Notes: generated from the letters alone by a model not told the origin. A stretch of DNA of 64,000 nucleotides from Butyricimonas faecihominis (GCF_033096445.1 NZ_AP028155.1:1431880-1495879), one strand, 5' to 3'. Positions 17,984-28,025 are shown, numbered from the stretch's first letter. Numbers and translations: made by a program.

Positions 17984-18010
17984 GGCAGACACACCCTCCG
18001 GTGTTCTGCC
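17984..18010. terminator. Hairpin after the GNAT gene
   Basis: GGCAGACACACC and CGGTGTTCTGCC pair with one bulge across a 3-base loop, 20 bp downstream of the GNAT stop. There is no clear T-run, so this is a weak call. The rest of the gap up to 18170 holds only two copies of GGTAACTTA and no gene. Confidence 0.4.
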
Positions 18011-18170
18011 CGTGACTCGGGCGTAATCCCACCATTCATCGACACGAACACTGGAACAAGTTACCACTCCCGCTCGAAGACTTATCGGTAACTTACTAAC
18101 GAGGCAGCGACGCGAGTACATGGTAACTTATCCGGAATATTAAGTTTAGAATAACCCGGAACACGCTCCC

Positions 18171-18908
18171 TTATTCACTCCCCATGTATCGACAATAAAT
18201 ATTAAACAATTCCTTGGGCATCTTCAACAAATGCTTGAACTTGATACGGCTATCCCCCTTCTCCACCCATGTATTCAAGGGAACTTCATGAATAATCCGG
18301 TCATAATCAGCGTGTTTTTCCCGGATTCGTAAGATTAGTTCCACGTCGAAGAGCCAACCGGAACGAAATTCCTCGCTAAATCCAACAGGTATCAACTCAC
18401 TTTTCAAAAGCTTGGCCCCGCATTGGGAATCATACACGGGAAGTTGGTATAACATCGAAACTAACGTGGCAAACCCCCGCCCCAAATAGTGGCGATACGC
18501 TTTCCTTTGCACGTTAGCCCCCAAGCGTTTCAAACGGGCCCCCATCGTCATGCATACTCCCGGTTTCCGGTCCATCACCTCTGCCAACAAATACAAATCC
18601 TCCAATGGCGTGGCCAGATCGGCATCCAAGTACCCCACGATCTTGTAACGATTCAAGGAACTGACATACAACATCCCACTCCTGACGGCCTCCGCCTTTC
18701 CCCGGTTATCCGCATTGTCAACCAGCAAGAAACGCCCCGGTTCCAACTCCACGGCCCGCCGTAAAACCTCGGAAGTATTATCCTGACTACCATCGTTCAC
18801 GAAACAAAAATCAAAACGTTCTTCTCTACCCACGAATTCCCGGAAGACCTCCAACTCCAAACGTTGCGCCTCGTTATAACACGGGATGATGACACATATC
18901 TTTTCCAT
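18171..18908 (-). CDS. Family 2 glycosyltransferase (dolichyl-phosphate glucosyltransferase-like)
   Basis: 245 residues, GT-A fold. N-terminal VIIPCYNEAQRLE, the nucleotide-binding VNDGSQDNT, the metal-binding YLDADLATP (DxD) near residue 95, and SQCGAKLLK. The C-terminal part EVPLNTWVEKGDSRIKF is seen in polyprenyl-phosphate sugar transferases (DPG synthase-like). It lies 11 bp downstream of the 1016-residue membrane protein gene. Making a lipid-linked sugar donor for that GT-C-type partner would be a consistent pairing, by inference. Confidence 0.85.
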   Translation of the reverse strand: MEKICVIIPCYNEAQRLELEVFREFVGREERFDFCFVNDGSQDNTSEVLRRAVELEPGRFLLVDNADNRGKAEAVRSGMLYVSSLNRYKIVGYLDADLATPLEDLYLLAEVMDRKPGVCMTMGARLKRLGANVQRKAYRHYLGRGFATLVSMLYQLPVYDSQCGAKLLKSELIPVGFSEEFRSGWLFDVELILRIREKHADYDRIIHEVPLNTWVEKGDSRIKFKHLLKMPKELFNIYCRYMGSE

Positions 18909-18919
18909 TTATAATCGTT

Positions 18920-21900
18920 TTATTTCCGAATCTCCATTTCTTTCGACAAGAAACGCTGTAATTCAATCGCCTCCCTGTTCTTCGGGTCCAGTTCCACCGC
19001 CTTTTGAGCCATTTCAGCGGCAGTAGCCCGGCGTCCCGCGGCAAGTTCACATAGCGCACGTAACAATACAAACTCGCTATCCTCCTTAACCCCGCTCATC
19101 TGTTTCAACAATTTCTCGGCATCCTCCATGCGTTTTTGCTGAATCAAAGCCCGGAGTTCAATCTTCTGCAACGCCTCTTTATCCCGCCCTTGCTCGTGTA
19201 ACAATGACGAGACCTGTTCCAGTAACTTGTAGTTATTCACACGACAGTAACATTCCGCCAAAGAAAGCAACACCCGCTCATCCGCCCGTTTGGCTCTCAC
19301 CACCTTCTCGTAAGGTTCTATCGCTTTCGAATAACTCCCGTTTCGCCGTAGAATATCCCCACCTAAGGCCAACGCCTGCACGTTTCCACCGTTATACCTC
19401 AACGCTTTATTGACATAGTCCAACGCCTCCTTATCCTTTCCCTCCGTGTAGTAAATCAACCCCTTCACATAATAAGAAGAAGATGCCACATCATTTTGGG
19501 CCAACATCGCGTCAACCGCCTGATGAGCCGTCGTGAACTTTTTCAAATCCAAAGCACTCAACGCCCGGATATTCAACGCATCCATCAACTGCGGTTGCCA
19601 TTTCAGAGATTCACCCGTACACCGAAGAGCCTCCTCCGGCTTGCCGATCGTGTAGTACATCCGGGATAAACGCATCCACATTTCCTCGTTCCACGGGTGA
19701 TCCTTCAAATAATTCTCCAATTTCGCGATCGCCTCCGGGTACTTCTTCTGTTCCTCCAACTTGATCGCCTCGTAATCATCCCTAGACGTTCTCTCACCCA
19801 CCACGCACATCGGCAACCCATCGGCATCCACCGAGTACAAAAAGCCCTCTTTCACCGGGAAAAGACCATTTTTCAACTGGAAACTATTGATATACACGTT
19901 ATCGAATATCATGTAATCCCACTCCTTGCTGAATTTATCGTAATACCGACTATACACGATGGTTACATTCGTATCTTTCCGGAAATAATGTTGCAGATTC
20001 GCACTATGATTCGTCACGATCCGGAGAGGACGTCCCTTATAATCCACGTTCTTCTTGAACCAATCCACCCCTTTCTTCAAGGAATTATAATAATAGTCTG
20101 TTTCGTAATCCCCGTAAGCACCTCGCAATCCTCCCACCAACTCGCTAAAATAAACATAGTCATTGGGATGATTCACGGCCATGTGACGTGCAGGCAGGAA
20201 TAACAACCCAACAAACACGACCACCATAACGCCCTTCAAATATTTAGGGGAAACAGATAACATTAACGTCCAGAACCGGGCTGCCAACAACACCATGAAA
20301 GGCATCACGAACAACAAATGACGAATTCCCCCGTACAAATTTGATTTCTGGTAAATCACCCAAAACACGGGAAATACCAGTGAGAATAAAATGAAGAACG
20401 ACAACAGAGAGAATTCCTTCTTCCGGAAAGCCATGAAAAAGAGGTAACCGATAAAACCGGCCACCACCACTAAGGGAGACCCAATCATCAGGTATTTCGG
20501 GGCGTAATGGACAGGCAACATATTCGACATCATCTGTTCGCCCTCGAATATCGTGCGCAACCCGATATTATAATTCGTGAATTCCTTTAACGACACAACC
20601 ACGTTAGTAAACGGGCGAGCCAACGCGAAAGGCCACGTGATGATAGACAAGAAATACCCAACAAATAAAACGAGTATAATCAAAAACAGAATGTTTTCGA
20701 CTTCCTTACGATATTTCATAAATTTATAAAACTCCTTAAATCCGACCCACAAGATGTAAAACAAACCGCCATACATCAACAAGTACGGGAACAAAAGCAA
20801 GCCCCCGGAACGGGTTCCCAGTGCCAAAGCGATTCCCAGCATGGCCCCGATCATGTGTCGTAGTTTGACCACGGGATAACGATCGAACATCCGCACGAAG
20901 TAGAATATGGCAACCAAGTATCCCACGGCAAACGGAATGTCCTTCAGGTTATTCATACTATGCCCGAAGAAACGAGGCGAAAAAAAGAGTAACAACATGG
21001 AAATCAGTCCACACAACCCTCCCCCGAAACGCATTCCCAACAGACCGATCGCAATTACCCCCAAAGCTCCCACCAAGGCACACACGACATGGCGCACGGC
21101 ATAGACATCATCCGCACCGATCACGTTAGCCACAACGGCCGCCACGACCTGCATCGAATTACCGTAAAGATGTAAAGCCGTTTTCGGCTGATTCAACGCG
21201 GCCTTATCTCCTTTCGTGAAGAAATCAAGCACATAACCGGAATGCCGGTGATCGACAAACTCGTCCCCGCTAATCCCGTAATCCTTGCTGATATAAGGCA
21301 TGTAAAAAAAGACGAACAAACCGAATAACAGCATAAGCATTCGGAATGTCATATCCCGACGAGACCGACCGGAAACATCAAACAAGGTGGTAAAGAAACG
21401 GCCTGTGGTCAAAAAACGAAAAGGTATCTTCCAAAAATAATTCACGGCAGGGTTCGAAACGTTTTCCGAATCTTTCCAAGTAACAGGCACCTCCAAGGTC
21501 CCGAATTTCACGAAAGCTTTCTGTAAACTGTAACTCACAGCCCGCAATAGATTTCCGTCCAAGTCATCCCCGGCGTAAGCCTTCATGAACAAAGACTTGT
21601 TACCGATCAACACAGGAGAATCCGTGATACTCCGATCACCTCGCCACAGGACTGCATCCACAAACCCAAGCCACAGCTTACGTTTCCGGTTACTCACGTA
21701 ATAAACATGATCCTTTCGTTCCGTTTTTCCGTAAGCTTGCCCAAGAGCGTTCAACACGGGCAGGGCCACCCGATCCAGATCGACAAGCATTATATCCTCG
21801 GCCTGTACCTCTTGTAACACGTTTAGAAACTCTTCATGCTGACAACCAACCCGCAGCAGGATGATATTCTCCTGCAATAATTCTTTATTGGCATTTAAAA

Positions 21901-21970
21901 CGGGTAATTGAAAATCGGCATTTCTCGTGAAACCAATTACCTGAATAGACTTATTTACGACTTCTTCCAC
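18920..21970 (-). CDS. Multi-domain membrane glycosyltransferase: degenerate GT2-like, GT-C membrane part, TPR tail
   Basis: 1016 residues. Residues 1-200 have no full GT2 motif set, but their end (LEVPVTWKDSENVSN and a following FWKIPFRFLTTG) resembles the tail of the neighbouring GT2 protein, so it may be a degenerate GT2 domain. A membrane part with about ten helices follows (about 220-620), with ISKDYGISGDEFVDHRHSG, a GT39/PMT-like first-loop acidic motif, and FSPRFFGHSMNNLKDIPF. A soluble segment and about eight TPR units (about 740-1010, such as HPWNEEMWMRLSRMYYTIGKPEEALRC) finish it. It probably transfers sugars from a lipid donor on the periplasmic side. First gene of a two-gene operon. 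Confidence 0.72.
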   Translation of the reverse strand: MEEVVNKSIQVIGFTRNADFQLPVLNANKELLQENIILLRVGCQHEEFLNVLQEVQAEDIMLVDLDRVALPVLNALGQAYGKTERKDHVYYVSNRKRKLWLGFVDAVLWRGDRSITDSPVLIGNKSLFMKAYAGDDLDGNLLRAVSYSLQKAFVKFGTLEVPVTWKDSENVSNPAVNYFWKIPFRFLTTGRFFTTLFDVSGRSRRDMTFRMLMLLFGLFVFFYMPYISKDYGISGDEFVDHRHSGYVLDFFTKGDKAALNQPKTALHLYGNSMQVVAAVVANVIGADDVYAVRHVVCALVGALGVIAIGLLGMRFGGGLCGLISMLLLFFSPRFFGHSMNNLKDIPFAVGYLVAIFYFVRMFDRYPVVKLRHMIGAMLGIALALGTRSGGLLLFPYLLMYGGLFYILWVGFKEFYKFMKYRKEVENILFLIILVLFVGYFLSIITWPFALARPFTNVVVSLKEFTNYNIGLRTIFEGEQMMSNMLPVHYAPKYLMIGSPLVVVAGFIGYLFFMAFRKKEFSLLSFFILFSLVFPVFWVIYQKSNLYGGIRHLLFVMPFMVLLAARFWTLMLSVSPKYLKGVMVVVFVGLLFLPARHMAVNHPNDYVYFSELVGGLRGAYGDYETDYYYNSLKKGVDWFKKNVDYKGRPLRIVTNHSANLQHYFRKDTNVTIVYSRYYDKFSKEWDYMIFDNVYINSFQLKNGLFPVKEGFLYSVDADGLPMCVVGERTSRDDYEAIKLEEQKKYPEAIAKLENYLKDHPWNEEMWMRLSRMYYTIGKPEEALRCTGESLKWQPQLMDALNIRALSALDLKKFTTAHQAVDAMLAQNDVASSSYYVKGLIYYTEGKDKEALDYVNKALRYNGGNVQALALGGDILRRNGSYSKAIEPYEKVVRAKRADERVLLSLAECYCRVNNYKLLEQVSSLLHEQGRDKEALQKIELRALIQQKRMEDAEKLLKQMSGVKEDSEFVLLRALCELAAGRRATAAEMAQKAVELDPKNREAIELQRFLSKEMEIRK

Positions 21971-22295
21971 TGTAGAATCTTTTACACAACTAGTTAATAT
22001 ATCTCACCGCCCACTTACGACCTTTAACGGGTATAAAGATATAAAATAAGTTATCAACTCCCAATACTCTTTCTGCCATTTCATTGTCAGATTGAAACGT
22101 CTTGACCGGTTCGATTTATGACGTTCTGTCAGTAAACGTGACACCAGTCACATGCCTGTAAGAGATTTTTATGAAAATAAGTCTTATTTGGGAACTGGCA
22201 CACCGTTTGATAAAAGATAAATGTTCTTGAAACTATTCAGGGACAAAGAACGAAAAAGTAAATAGAAAATAATAACATTATAAATATTAAACAAT
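21971..22295. promoter_or_regulatory. dnaK upstream region with short dyads
   Basis: 325 bp between the divergent membrane glycosyltransferase gene and dnaK. It holds two dyads: TGACGTTCTGTCA (around 22119-22131) and GTGACACCAGTCAC (22138-22151). A TGGCAC-N5-TTGAT sequence occurs at 22196-22211, recalling a sigma-54 -24/-12 pair but with GA where GC is expected. No convincing TTTG/TAnnTTTG promoter was seen, so control of dnaK is undecided; no CIRCE element is present. Confidence 0.4.
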
Positions 22296-24209
22296 ATGGG
22301 AAAGATTATTGGTATAGACTTGGGAACCACGAACTCTTGCGTTGCCGTAATGGAAGGTAACGAGCCGGTGGTGATTCCGAACAGTGAAGGTAGGAGAACA
22401 ACACCATCTATTGTTGCTTTTGTTGACAATGGCGAAAGAAAAGTAGGTGACCCTGCAAAACGTCAGGCTATCACGAACCCGACGAGAACAATATATTCTA
22501 TCAAACGTTTCATGGGTGAAACCTATGATCAGGTAGATAAAGAAATCAATCGTGTAGCTTATAAAGTGGTAAGAGGAGAAAACAATACCCCGCGTGTTGA
22601 AATCGGAGACCGTAAATATTCCCCGCAGGAAATCTCTGCCATGATTCTTCAGAAAATGAAGAAAACAGCCGAAGATTATTTAGGACAAGAGGTATCTGAG
22701 GCGGTAATTACCGTTCCCGCATATTTTAACGACGCTCAACGTCAAGCTACGAAAGAGGCCGGAGAAATTGCCGGGTTGACAGTGAAACGTATTATCAACG
22801 AGCCGACGGCCGCAGCATTGGCTTACGGATTGGATAAACAAGATAAAGATATGAAGATCGCTGTCTTCGACTTGGGAGGTGGTACCTTCGATATTTCTAT
22901 CTTGGAATTAGGTGACGGAGTGTTCGAGGTAAAATCAACCGATGGTGATACCCACCTAGGAGGTGATGACTTCGATGACGTGATCATCAACTGGTTGGCT
23001 GACGAGTTCAAGAAAGACGAGAACGTGGACATCCGGAAAGACCCGATGGCTCACCAACGTCTGAAAGAGGCTGCCGAGAAAGCTAAAATCGAGCTTTCCA
23101 GTTCAACCTCCACGGAAATCAACTTGCCGTACATATTCCCGGTTGACGGAATTCCAAAGCACTTGGTAAGAACCTTGACCCGGTCACAATTCGAGCAATT
23201 GACAGACCATCTGGTGCAAGCTACGATCGAGCCTTGTCGTCGTGCATTGAAGAATGCAAACGTGAGTGCATCAGACATCAGCGAGGTAATTCTGGTAGGT
23301 GGTTCTACCCGTATCCCGGCTGTTCAGAAGAAAGTTGAGGAGTTCTTTGGAAAAGCTCCTTCCAAGGGAGTTAACCCGGACGAAGTTGTTGCCGTTGGTG
23401 CCGCTATCCAAGGTGGTGTATTAACCGGAGAAGTTAAAGACGTGTTGTTACTTGACGTAACCCCGCTTTCTTTAGGTATCGAAACATTAGGTGGAGTGAT
23501 GACGAAGTTGATTGAATCCAACACCACGATCCCGACCAAGAAATCAGAAGTATTCTCCACGGCTGCCGATAACCAACCGTCTGTTGAGATTCACGTGTTG
23601 CAAGGAGAACGTCCTATGGCAAAAGACAACAAGACAATCGGACGTTTCCACTTGGACGGACTACCACCAGCCCCGCGTGGAGTACCACAGATCGAGGTTA
23701 GTTTTGACATTGATGCCAATGGTATTCTGAAAGTATCTGCAAAAGATAAAGCTACTGGAAAAGAGCAATCTATCCGAATCGAAGCTTCATCCGGACTTTC
23801 CGACTCCGACATCAAGAGAATGAAGGACGAGGCTGCCGCTAATGCAGAGGCTGACAAGAAGGAAAAAGAGCGGATTGACACGATCAATAAAGCCGACAGC
23901 ATGATCTTCCAAACAGAAAAACAATTGAAAGAGTTTGGAGACAAATTGCCTGCCGACAAGAAACAACCGATCGAGGCTGCCCTGCAAAAACTGAAAGACG
24001 CTCACAAGGCTCAGGACGTTACCGCTATCAATTCGGCTATTGATGAACTGAACAACGTGTTCCAGGCTGCATCTCAAGAAATGTACAATGCCCAACAACA
24101 ACAAGGCGGTGCACAACAAGGAGCCCCTCACGCTGATCAACAACAACAAGCGAACAATGGTGGAAAAGACCAAGAAGTAACTGACGTTGACTTCGAGGAA
24201 GTGAAGTAA
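22296..24209 (+). CDS. dnaK: Molecular chaperone DnaK (Hsp70)
   Basis: 637-residue cytosolic ATP-driven chaperone working with DnaJ and GrpE. N-terminal ATPase motifs [31 protein letters not shown] and [14 protein letters not shown]; the interdomain linker [19 protein letters not shown] at about 388-406; the substrate domain; and a Q/G/A-rich tail ending [10 protein letters not shown], the EEVK-type terminus. Full length, standard. Neither dnaJ nor grpE is adjacent. It marks the left boundary of the integrated element. Confidence 0.97.
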   Translation: MGKIIGIDLGTTNSCVAVMEGNEPVVIPNSEGRRTTPSIVAFVDNGERKVGDPAKRQAITNPTRTIYSIKRFMGETYDQVDKEINRVAYKVVRGENNTPRVEIGDRKYSPQEISAMILQKMKKTAEDYLGQEVSEAVITVPAYFNDAQRQATKEAGEIAGLTVKRIINEPTAAALAYGLDKQDKDMKIAVFDLGGGTFDISILELGDGVFEVKSTDGDTHLGGDDFDDVIINWLADEFKKDENVDIRKDPMAHQRLKEAAEKAKIELSSSTSTEINLPYIFPVDGIPKHLVRTLTRSQFEQLTDHLVQATIEPCRRALKNANVSASDISEVILVGGSTRIPAVQKKVEEFFGKAPSKGVNPDEVVAVGAAIQGGVLTGEVKDVLLLDVTPLSLGIETLGGVMTKLIESNTTIPTKKSEVFSTAADNQPSVEIHVLQGERPMAKDNKTIGRFHLDGLPPAPRGVPQIEVSFDIDANGILKVSAKDKATGKEQSIRIEASSGLSDSDIKRMKDEAAANAEADKKEKERIDTINKADSMIFQTEKQLKEFGDKLPADKKQPIEAALQKLKDAHKAQDVTAINSAIDELNNVFQAASQEMYNAQQQQGGAQQGAPHADQQQQANNGGKDQEVTDVDFEEVK

Positions 24210-24241
24210 GTATCGGTAAACAACGATAACTAACGATAGAG

Positions 24242-24284
24242 AAGTAGGGTGTAGCTCAATGAGTTACACCCTACTTTATTTTTA
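24242..24284 (+). terminator. dnaK terminator
   Basis: AAGTAGGGTGTAGCTCA and its complement TGAGTTACACCCTACTT form a stem of about 16 pairs followed by TATTTTTAA. It is the last chromosomal feature before the left end of the element. Confidence 0.88.
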
Positions 24285-24299
24285 ACACTTTCTGATGGA

Positions 24300-24333
24300 T
24301 TTGCTTGTTTCTCGGATTTTTATTGTATATTTG
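24300..24333 (+). promoter_or_regulatory. Promoter-like pair spanning the left att repeat
   Basis: TTTG at 24300-24303 and TATATTTG at 24326-24333 are 22 bp apart, slightly wide for the Bacteroidetes consensus. The -7 copy lies in the att direct repeat while the -33 copy lies in chromosomal DNA. It would drive the excisionase-like gene and the integrase. Confidence 0.4.
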
Positions 24334-24341
24334 TACCATAT
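24327..24341 (+). repeat. Left element boundary (attL candidate)
   Basis: ATATTTGTACCATAT occurs here and again at 50601-50615 in the same orientation. Between the copies lies everything that looks foreign; outside them lie dnaK and the housekeeping right arm. The copy is 78 bp upstream of the excisionase-like gene, the usual place for an attachment site next to a tyrosine integrase module. Confidence 0.7.
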
Positions 24342-24418
24342 TTGTGCCGCGATAAGAAAGTCGGAAATCTGCGACAAAATATAAACGGATTGAATACAAA
24401 CAAATAAAAATCAGCATT

Positions 24419-24979
24419 ATGCCAGCAGCAAAGTTCGAGATAAAGCGCAAATGCCAGGTGTGTCGTCAGGAGTTCATCGCCAAGACCATAGAATCGTGGT
24501 ATTGCTCCAAACGCTGTTCCAACATTGCCTATAAGCGCAGGAAAGACGAAGAGAAGCGGAATCAGCGATTGGATGAAATTGTAAAGAGCATCCCGAAGCA
24601 CCAAGATTACATCAAGGTGTCGGAAGCTTATGCCATGTTCGGCATCAGCAAAGATACGCTGTATCGTCTGATACATAAAGGGACTATTTCGCACATAAAT
24701 CTTGGAACTAACCAAATCCGTGTCAGCAAAGAAGAACTGCTGAAACTCTATCCGCTACGAAAGAAAGCTCTGACAAAACCCAAACCCGTTGCAAAACTAT
24801 ATAGCTTGGAGCCTAAAGACTGTTATACTATCGGCGAAATATCCAAGAAGTTTCATTTAGAAGACAGTACGGTCTATCTACATATCCGTAAATACTCTAT
24901 CCCTACCCGGCAGATAGGTAACTTCGTTTATGTGCCCAAGAAAGAAATTGATAACCTATATAAAGGGATGAAGCAATGA
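24419..24979 (+). CDS. HTH excisionase-like DNA-binding protein with N-terminal zinc ribbon
   Basis: 186 residues. Residues 8-35 hold a Cys4-type motif (CQVC and YCSKRC). Two helix-turn-helix units follow: KVSEAYAMFGISKDTLYRLIHKG and TIGEISKKFHLEDSTVYLHIRKY, each ending in an excisionase-type wing (IRVSKEELLKLY, VYVPKKEIDNLY). Its stop overlaps the integrase start by 4 bp (ATGA), so the two are co-expressed. Genes of this kind sit beside integrases on Bacteroides mobile elements and may control excision; that role is inferred. Confidence 0.75.
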   Translation: MPAAKFEIKRKCQVCRQEFIAKTIESWYCSKRCSNIAYKRRKDEEKRNQRLDEIVKSIPKHQDYIKVSEAYAMFGISKDTLYRLIHKGTISHINLGTNQIRVSKEELLKLYPLRKKALTKPKPVAKLYSLEPKDCYTIGEISKKFHLEDSTVYLHIRKYSIPTRQIGNFVYVPKKEIDNLYKGMKQ

Positions 24980-26229
24980 AGAAAGCGTTGGCCAATACAC
25001 GAGTTTCAGTAAAACTCCGCAAATCGGAATACCGCGAGGAATGGTACCTGTATGTTGAAGCTTATCCGGTTTTCCAAGCAGACAAACCCACTCCCCAAAG
25101 AGTGCGTGAATATCTGAGCCGTACTATAACCACTCCCATATGGGATAAGTCGCGGAATGCCCGAACCGACAAAGACGGCAAGACCACTTATAAGCTAAAG
25201 CGTGACTTGAACGGCATCATCCAATGCAAATCTCAATTAGACCAAGAATCGTGTATCTATGCCGACAAGGTGAGGAGCCTGCGCCAAAAGGAATACGATA
25301 ACGCTTCGCTTTATTCTGAAACGGATGCAGAACAGGCAGAGCAGCTAGAGCGTTCACGTTGCAACTTCATAGACTACTTCGACCATGTGCAACGGTTACG
25401 CCACGCCCATAGCTCCGATTCCATTATCATCAACTGGAAGCGTGTACATGAATTGTTGAAAATCTTTGCGAAAGGAGATACCATCCTTTTCTCACAGATT
25501 GACTTGAAGTTGATAGAATCATTCCGTATGTTCCTATTGAACGCCCCACAGGGAGGAGGCAAGAAAGGTGTCATCTCGCAAAATACGGCATCCACTTATT
25601 TCTCCATATTCAAGGCTGCATTGAAGCAGGCTTTCATTGACGGCTATTTGACGGTTGATATTGGGGCAAAGATCAAGGGTATTCAAGGTCAAGAAAGCCG
25701 TAGGGAATACTTGACCATTGAAGAACTGAACCGCTTGGCTCAAACTCCATGCGACCCGTTGTTGAAGCGTGCCGCCCTCTTTTCTGCACTTACCGGGCTT
25801 CGTCATTGTGACATTCAAAAGTTGAAGTGGTCAGAGATAGAGGTATTCAATGGTGGTTACCGTTTGAACTTTACTCAGCAAAAGACCAAAGGCGTTGAGT
25901 ATATGCCTATATCCGAACAAGCATTTCAATTATGTGGTGAAAGGAAGGACGGCGAACAATTAGTTTTTGGCGGACTGCCAGACCCGTCATGGATTAACCG
26001 TCCGATAAAGAAATGGGTTGCAGAAGCCGGAATAACGAAGCACATCACCTACCATTGTTTTAGGCACTCGTATGCAACCCTGCAACTCGCCGGAGGAACA
26101 GACATTTATACTGTTAGCAAAATGCTTGGTCATACGAATGTCCGTACAACTCAAGTGTATGCAAAGGTTGTTGATGCTAAAAAGGAAGAGGCTACCAAGA
26201 CGATTAAGCTTGATTTACCGTATTATTGA
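24976..26229 (+). CDS. Tyrosine-family integrase
   Basis: 417 residues. An N-terminal arm-binding domain (LRKSEYREEWYLYVEAYPVF), a SAM-like core-binding domain (FIDYFDHVQRLRHAHSSDSI) and a C-terminal catalytic domain. Catalytic residues visible: Arg in LTGLRHCDIQKLKW, Lys in QQKTKGVEYMPI, His-x-x-Arg in YHCFRHSYATL, His in GHTNVRTT and Tyr in TQVYAKV. It is next to the left repeat, so it is the likely enzyme for integration and excision. Downstream, 39 bp remain before the IS21 left end. Confidence 0.92.
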   Translation: MKKALANTRVSVKLRKSEYREEWYLYVEAYPVFQADKPTPQRVREYLSRTITTPIWDKSRNARTDKDGKTTYKLKRDLNGIIQCKSQLDQESCIYADKVRSLRQKEYDNASLYSETDAEQAEQLERSRCNFIDYFDHVQRLRHAHSSDSIIINWKRVHELLKIFAKGDTILFSQIDLKLIESFRMFLLNAPQGGGKKGVISQNTASTYFSIFKAALKQAFIDGYLTVDIGAKIKGIQGQESRREYLTIEELNRLAQTPCDPLLKRAALFSALTGLRHCDIQKLKWSEIEVFNGGYRLNFTQQKTKGVEYMPISEQAFQLCGERKDGEQLVFGGLPDPSWINRPIKKWVAEAGITKHITYHCFRHSYATLQLAGGTDIYTVSKMLGHTNVRTTQVYAKVVDAKKEEATKTIKLDLPYY

Positions 26230-26381
26230 CTATAATTTTATATTCTAAATCAAATTATTAGGTAAATATGTAGCTAACACTTGAAAAGGGACCCGGAACA
26301 ACATTTAAAAAGTGCCCCACCCATGGGTATGTTTAACCGAACAAAATTGGTATATTCATAAAAACCAATGGCGTTCATAAT

Positions 26382-28004
26382 ATGTACCACATGGAAGAAA
26401 GAGATTCCATAATTCTCGCCTATAGGCGTGACGGATTGAGCATCCGTGAGATCGCCCGTCGTAACGGCATGAGCCGCAAGACTGTACGCAAGTATCTCCG
26501 GGCTTTCGAACAAGCGGTCGGTGACAACCCCGATGCGGAAGCAATGGACACGTACCTGCAGCAGCCGGTGCGCTATGACAGCAGCAAACGTGTCCGCAGA
26601 GTGATGAACCAGCAGGTGATGGAGGCGATAGACGGCTTCATGGCCCGCAACCGGTCTAATGCCGCGGCCGGATTGCGCAAGCAGCAGATGCGCAAGATTG
26701 ACATGTGGCGCCGGTTGCGCGATCAAGGCATAGAGATTGCCTATTCGACGGTATGCCAGTATGTCCGTGCATTGGAAGTGGCGGTGTCCGCTCCAGCCAA
26801 GTCCCCGGCGGCGTTCATCCGCCAGGAGTATGAACCGGGGTTCCGGTGCGAGTTTGACTGGGGCGTGCTGACACTTTGGATTGCCGGTGTCAAGACGAAG
26901 CTGCACATGGCCGTGTTCACGATGAACCATAGCAACCTGCGGCGGGCATACCTGTTCTCCCGCGAGGACACGTTGGCCCTGATGGAAGCACACCGCAACT
27001 GCTTCCGTGCTTTGGGGGGCACGCCGCAAGTAATGGCCTACGATAACATGCGGGTGGCCGTCAAGAAGTTCCTTGGACAGGAGCGCGAACATACCGATGC
27101 CCTGCGCCGCATGGAACTCCACTATTGTTTCACCCCTCATTTCTGTAATCCGCGTTCGGGATGGGAGAAAGGTAAGGTGGAGCGTTCGGTGGAACATATC
27201 CGCCGGCGGGCTTTCGCCTATGATGTCCGTTTCGGTTCGCTGGAGCAGGCGCAGTGTCATCTTGACAAGGTCTGTGACAGGCTCAACGGGGAGGCTTCCA
27301 ACATGTCTGCGCAAGAGAAGAAGGAGCGCGTACAGGCCGATATTGCGGCTTTGCGGCCGCTTGACCACGGTGACATGGGCTGCTTTGAGCAGCGGCATGC
27401 CCGTGTCGGGAAGTATTCCACCATTACCGTCGATGGTGTGCATTACTCTGTGCCTGACCGGCTTGTCGGTCGGGAGGTACCCATAAAGATGTATTCCGAG
27501 CGTATTGTCGTGCTTGACGGTCGCGACAAGGTAGCCACGCATGTACGCTCCCGGCGTCTCGGTGACTGGTGTATCGACCTGATGCACTATCTGGGCACGT
27601 TCCTTCGCAAGCCTGCGGCGTTGGGACGATCCACGGCCATGCGACAGGTACACCCGGACGTGGCGGCACTGTTTCGCAAACATTTTACGGATTCTCCCAG
27701 ATCGTTTGTCGAACTGCTCGTGTTTACCCGTGACAACCAGCGCACTTATGCCGACATACTGGCTGCGGCAGACCGTCTGTCCTCCCGGGGACTCAAACGC
27801 CTGTCTTCCGAACAATTGAGCGCCGAGATGCTGGCCAGTGACGGCAATGGAACCGCAAACGTCCGTCAAGACGCGGCCACCCTGACCCCGTCCGATCCAC
27901 AACAGACCGCCATTGAAGAATCGGCCTCACAGACATTGGACACACTTTCGGCGATGATCGGATGTGGCGCCACACAACAACCTGTAAACAAAGTTACCGT
28001 CTAA
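26382..28004 (+). CDS. istA: IS21 transposase IstA
   Basis: 540-residue DDE-type transposase. N-terminal helix-turn-helix (LSIREIARRNGMSRKTVRKYL) that binds the ends. The catalytic triad is readable as Asp in CEFDWGVLTLW, Asp in MAYDNMRVAVK and Glu in GWEKGKVERSVEHI. A C-terminal SH3-like part contains YSTITVDGVHYSVP. The start is the ATG at 26382 or 26391. The long antisense frame across this gene is a G/C-driven artefact. Appears intact. Confidence 0.93.
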   Translation: MYHMEERDSIILAYRRDGLSIREIARRNGMSRKTVRKYLRAFEQAVGDNPDAEAMDTYLQQPVRYDSSKRVRRVMNQQVMEAIDGFMARNRSNAAAGLRKQQMRKIDMWRRLRDQGIEIAYSTVCQYVRALEVAVSAPAKSPAAFIRQEYEPGFRCEFDWGVLTLWIAGVKTKLHMAVFTMNHSNLRRAYLFSREDTLALMEAHRNCFRALGGTPQVMAYDNMRVAVKKFLGQEREHTDALRRMELHYCFTPHFCNPRSGWEKGKVERSVEHIRRRAFAYDVRFGSLEQAQCHLDKVCDRLNGEASNMSAQEKKERVQADIAALRPLDHGDMGCFEQRHARVGKYSTITVDGVHYSVPDRLVGREVPIKMYSERIVVLDGRDKVATHVRSRRLGDWCIDLMHYLGTFLRKPAALGRSTAMRQVHPDVAALFRKHFTDSPRSFVELLVFTRDNQRTYADILAAADRLSSRGLKRLSSEQLSAEMLASDGNGTANVRQDAATLTPSDPQQTAIEESASQTLDTLSAMIGCGATQQPVNKVTV

Positions 28005-28025
28005 CAACATAAAAATTGCATAGCA

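Noticed and set aside
22196-22211. A confident sigma-54 promoter for dnaK
   Set aside because: The -12 element reads TTGA where GC is nearly invariant; kept only as a question.
24210-24418. A tRNA gene as integration site
   Set aside because: No cloverleaf-compatible sequence or TTCRA-type loop is seen around either repeat; the left repeat follows the dnaK terminator.
26274-27902. Long antisense frame (542 codons) across istA
   Set aside because: It mirrors the G/C-rich istA gene, has no recognisable domain, and istA has a complete DDE motif set in the usual IS21 layout.
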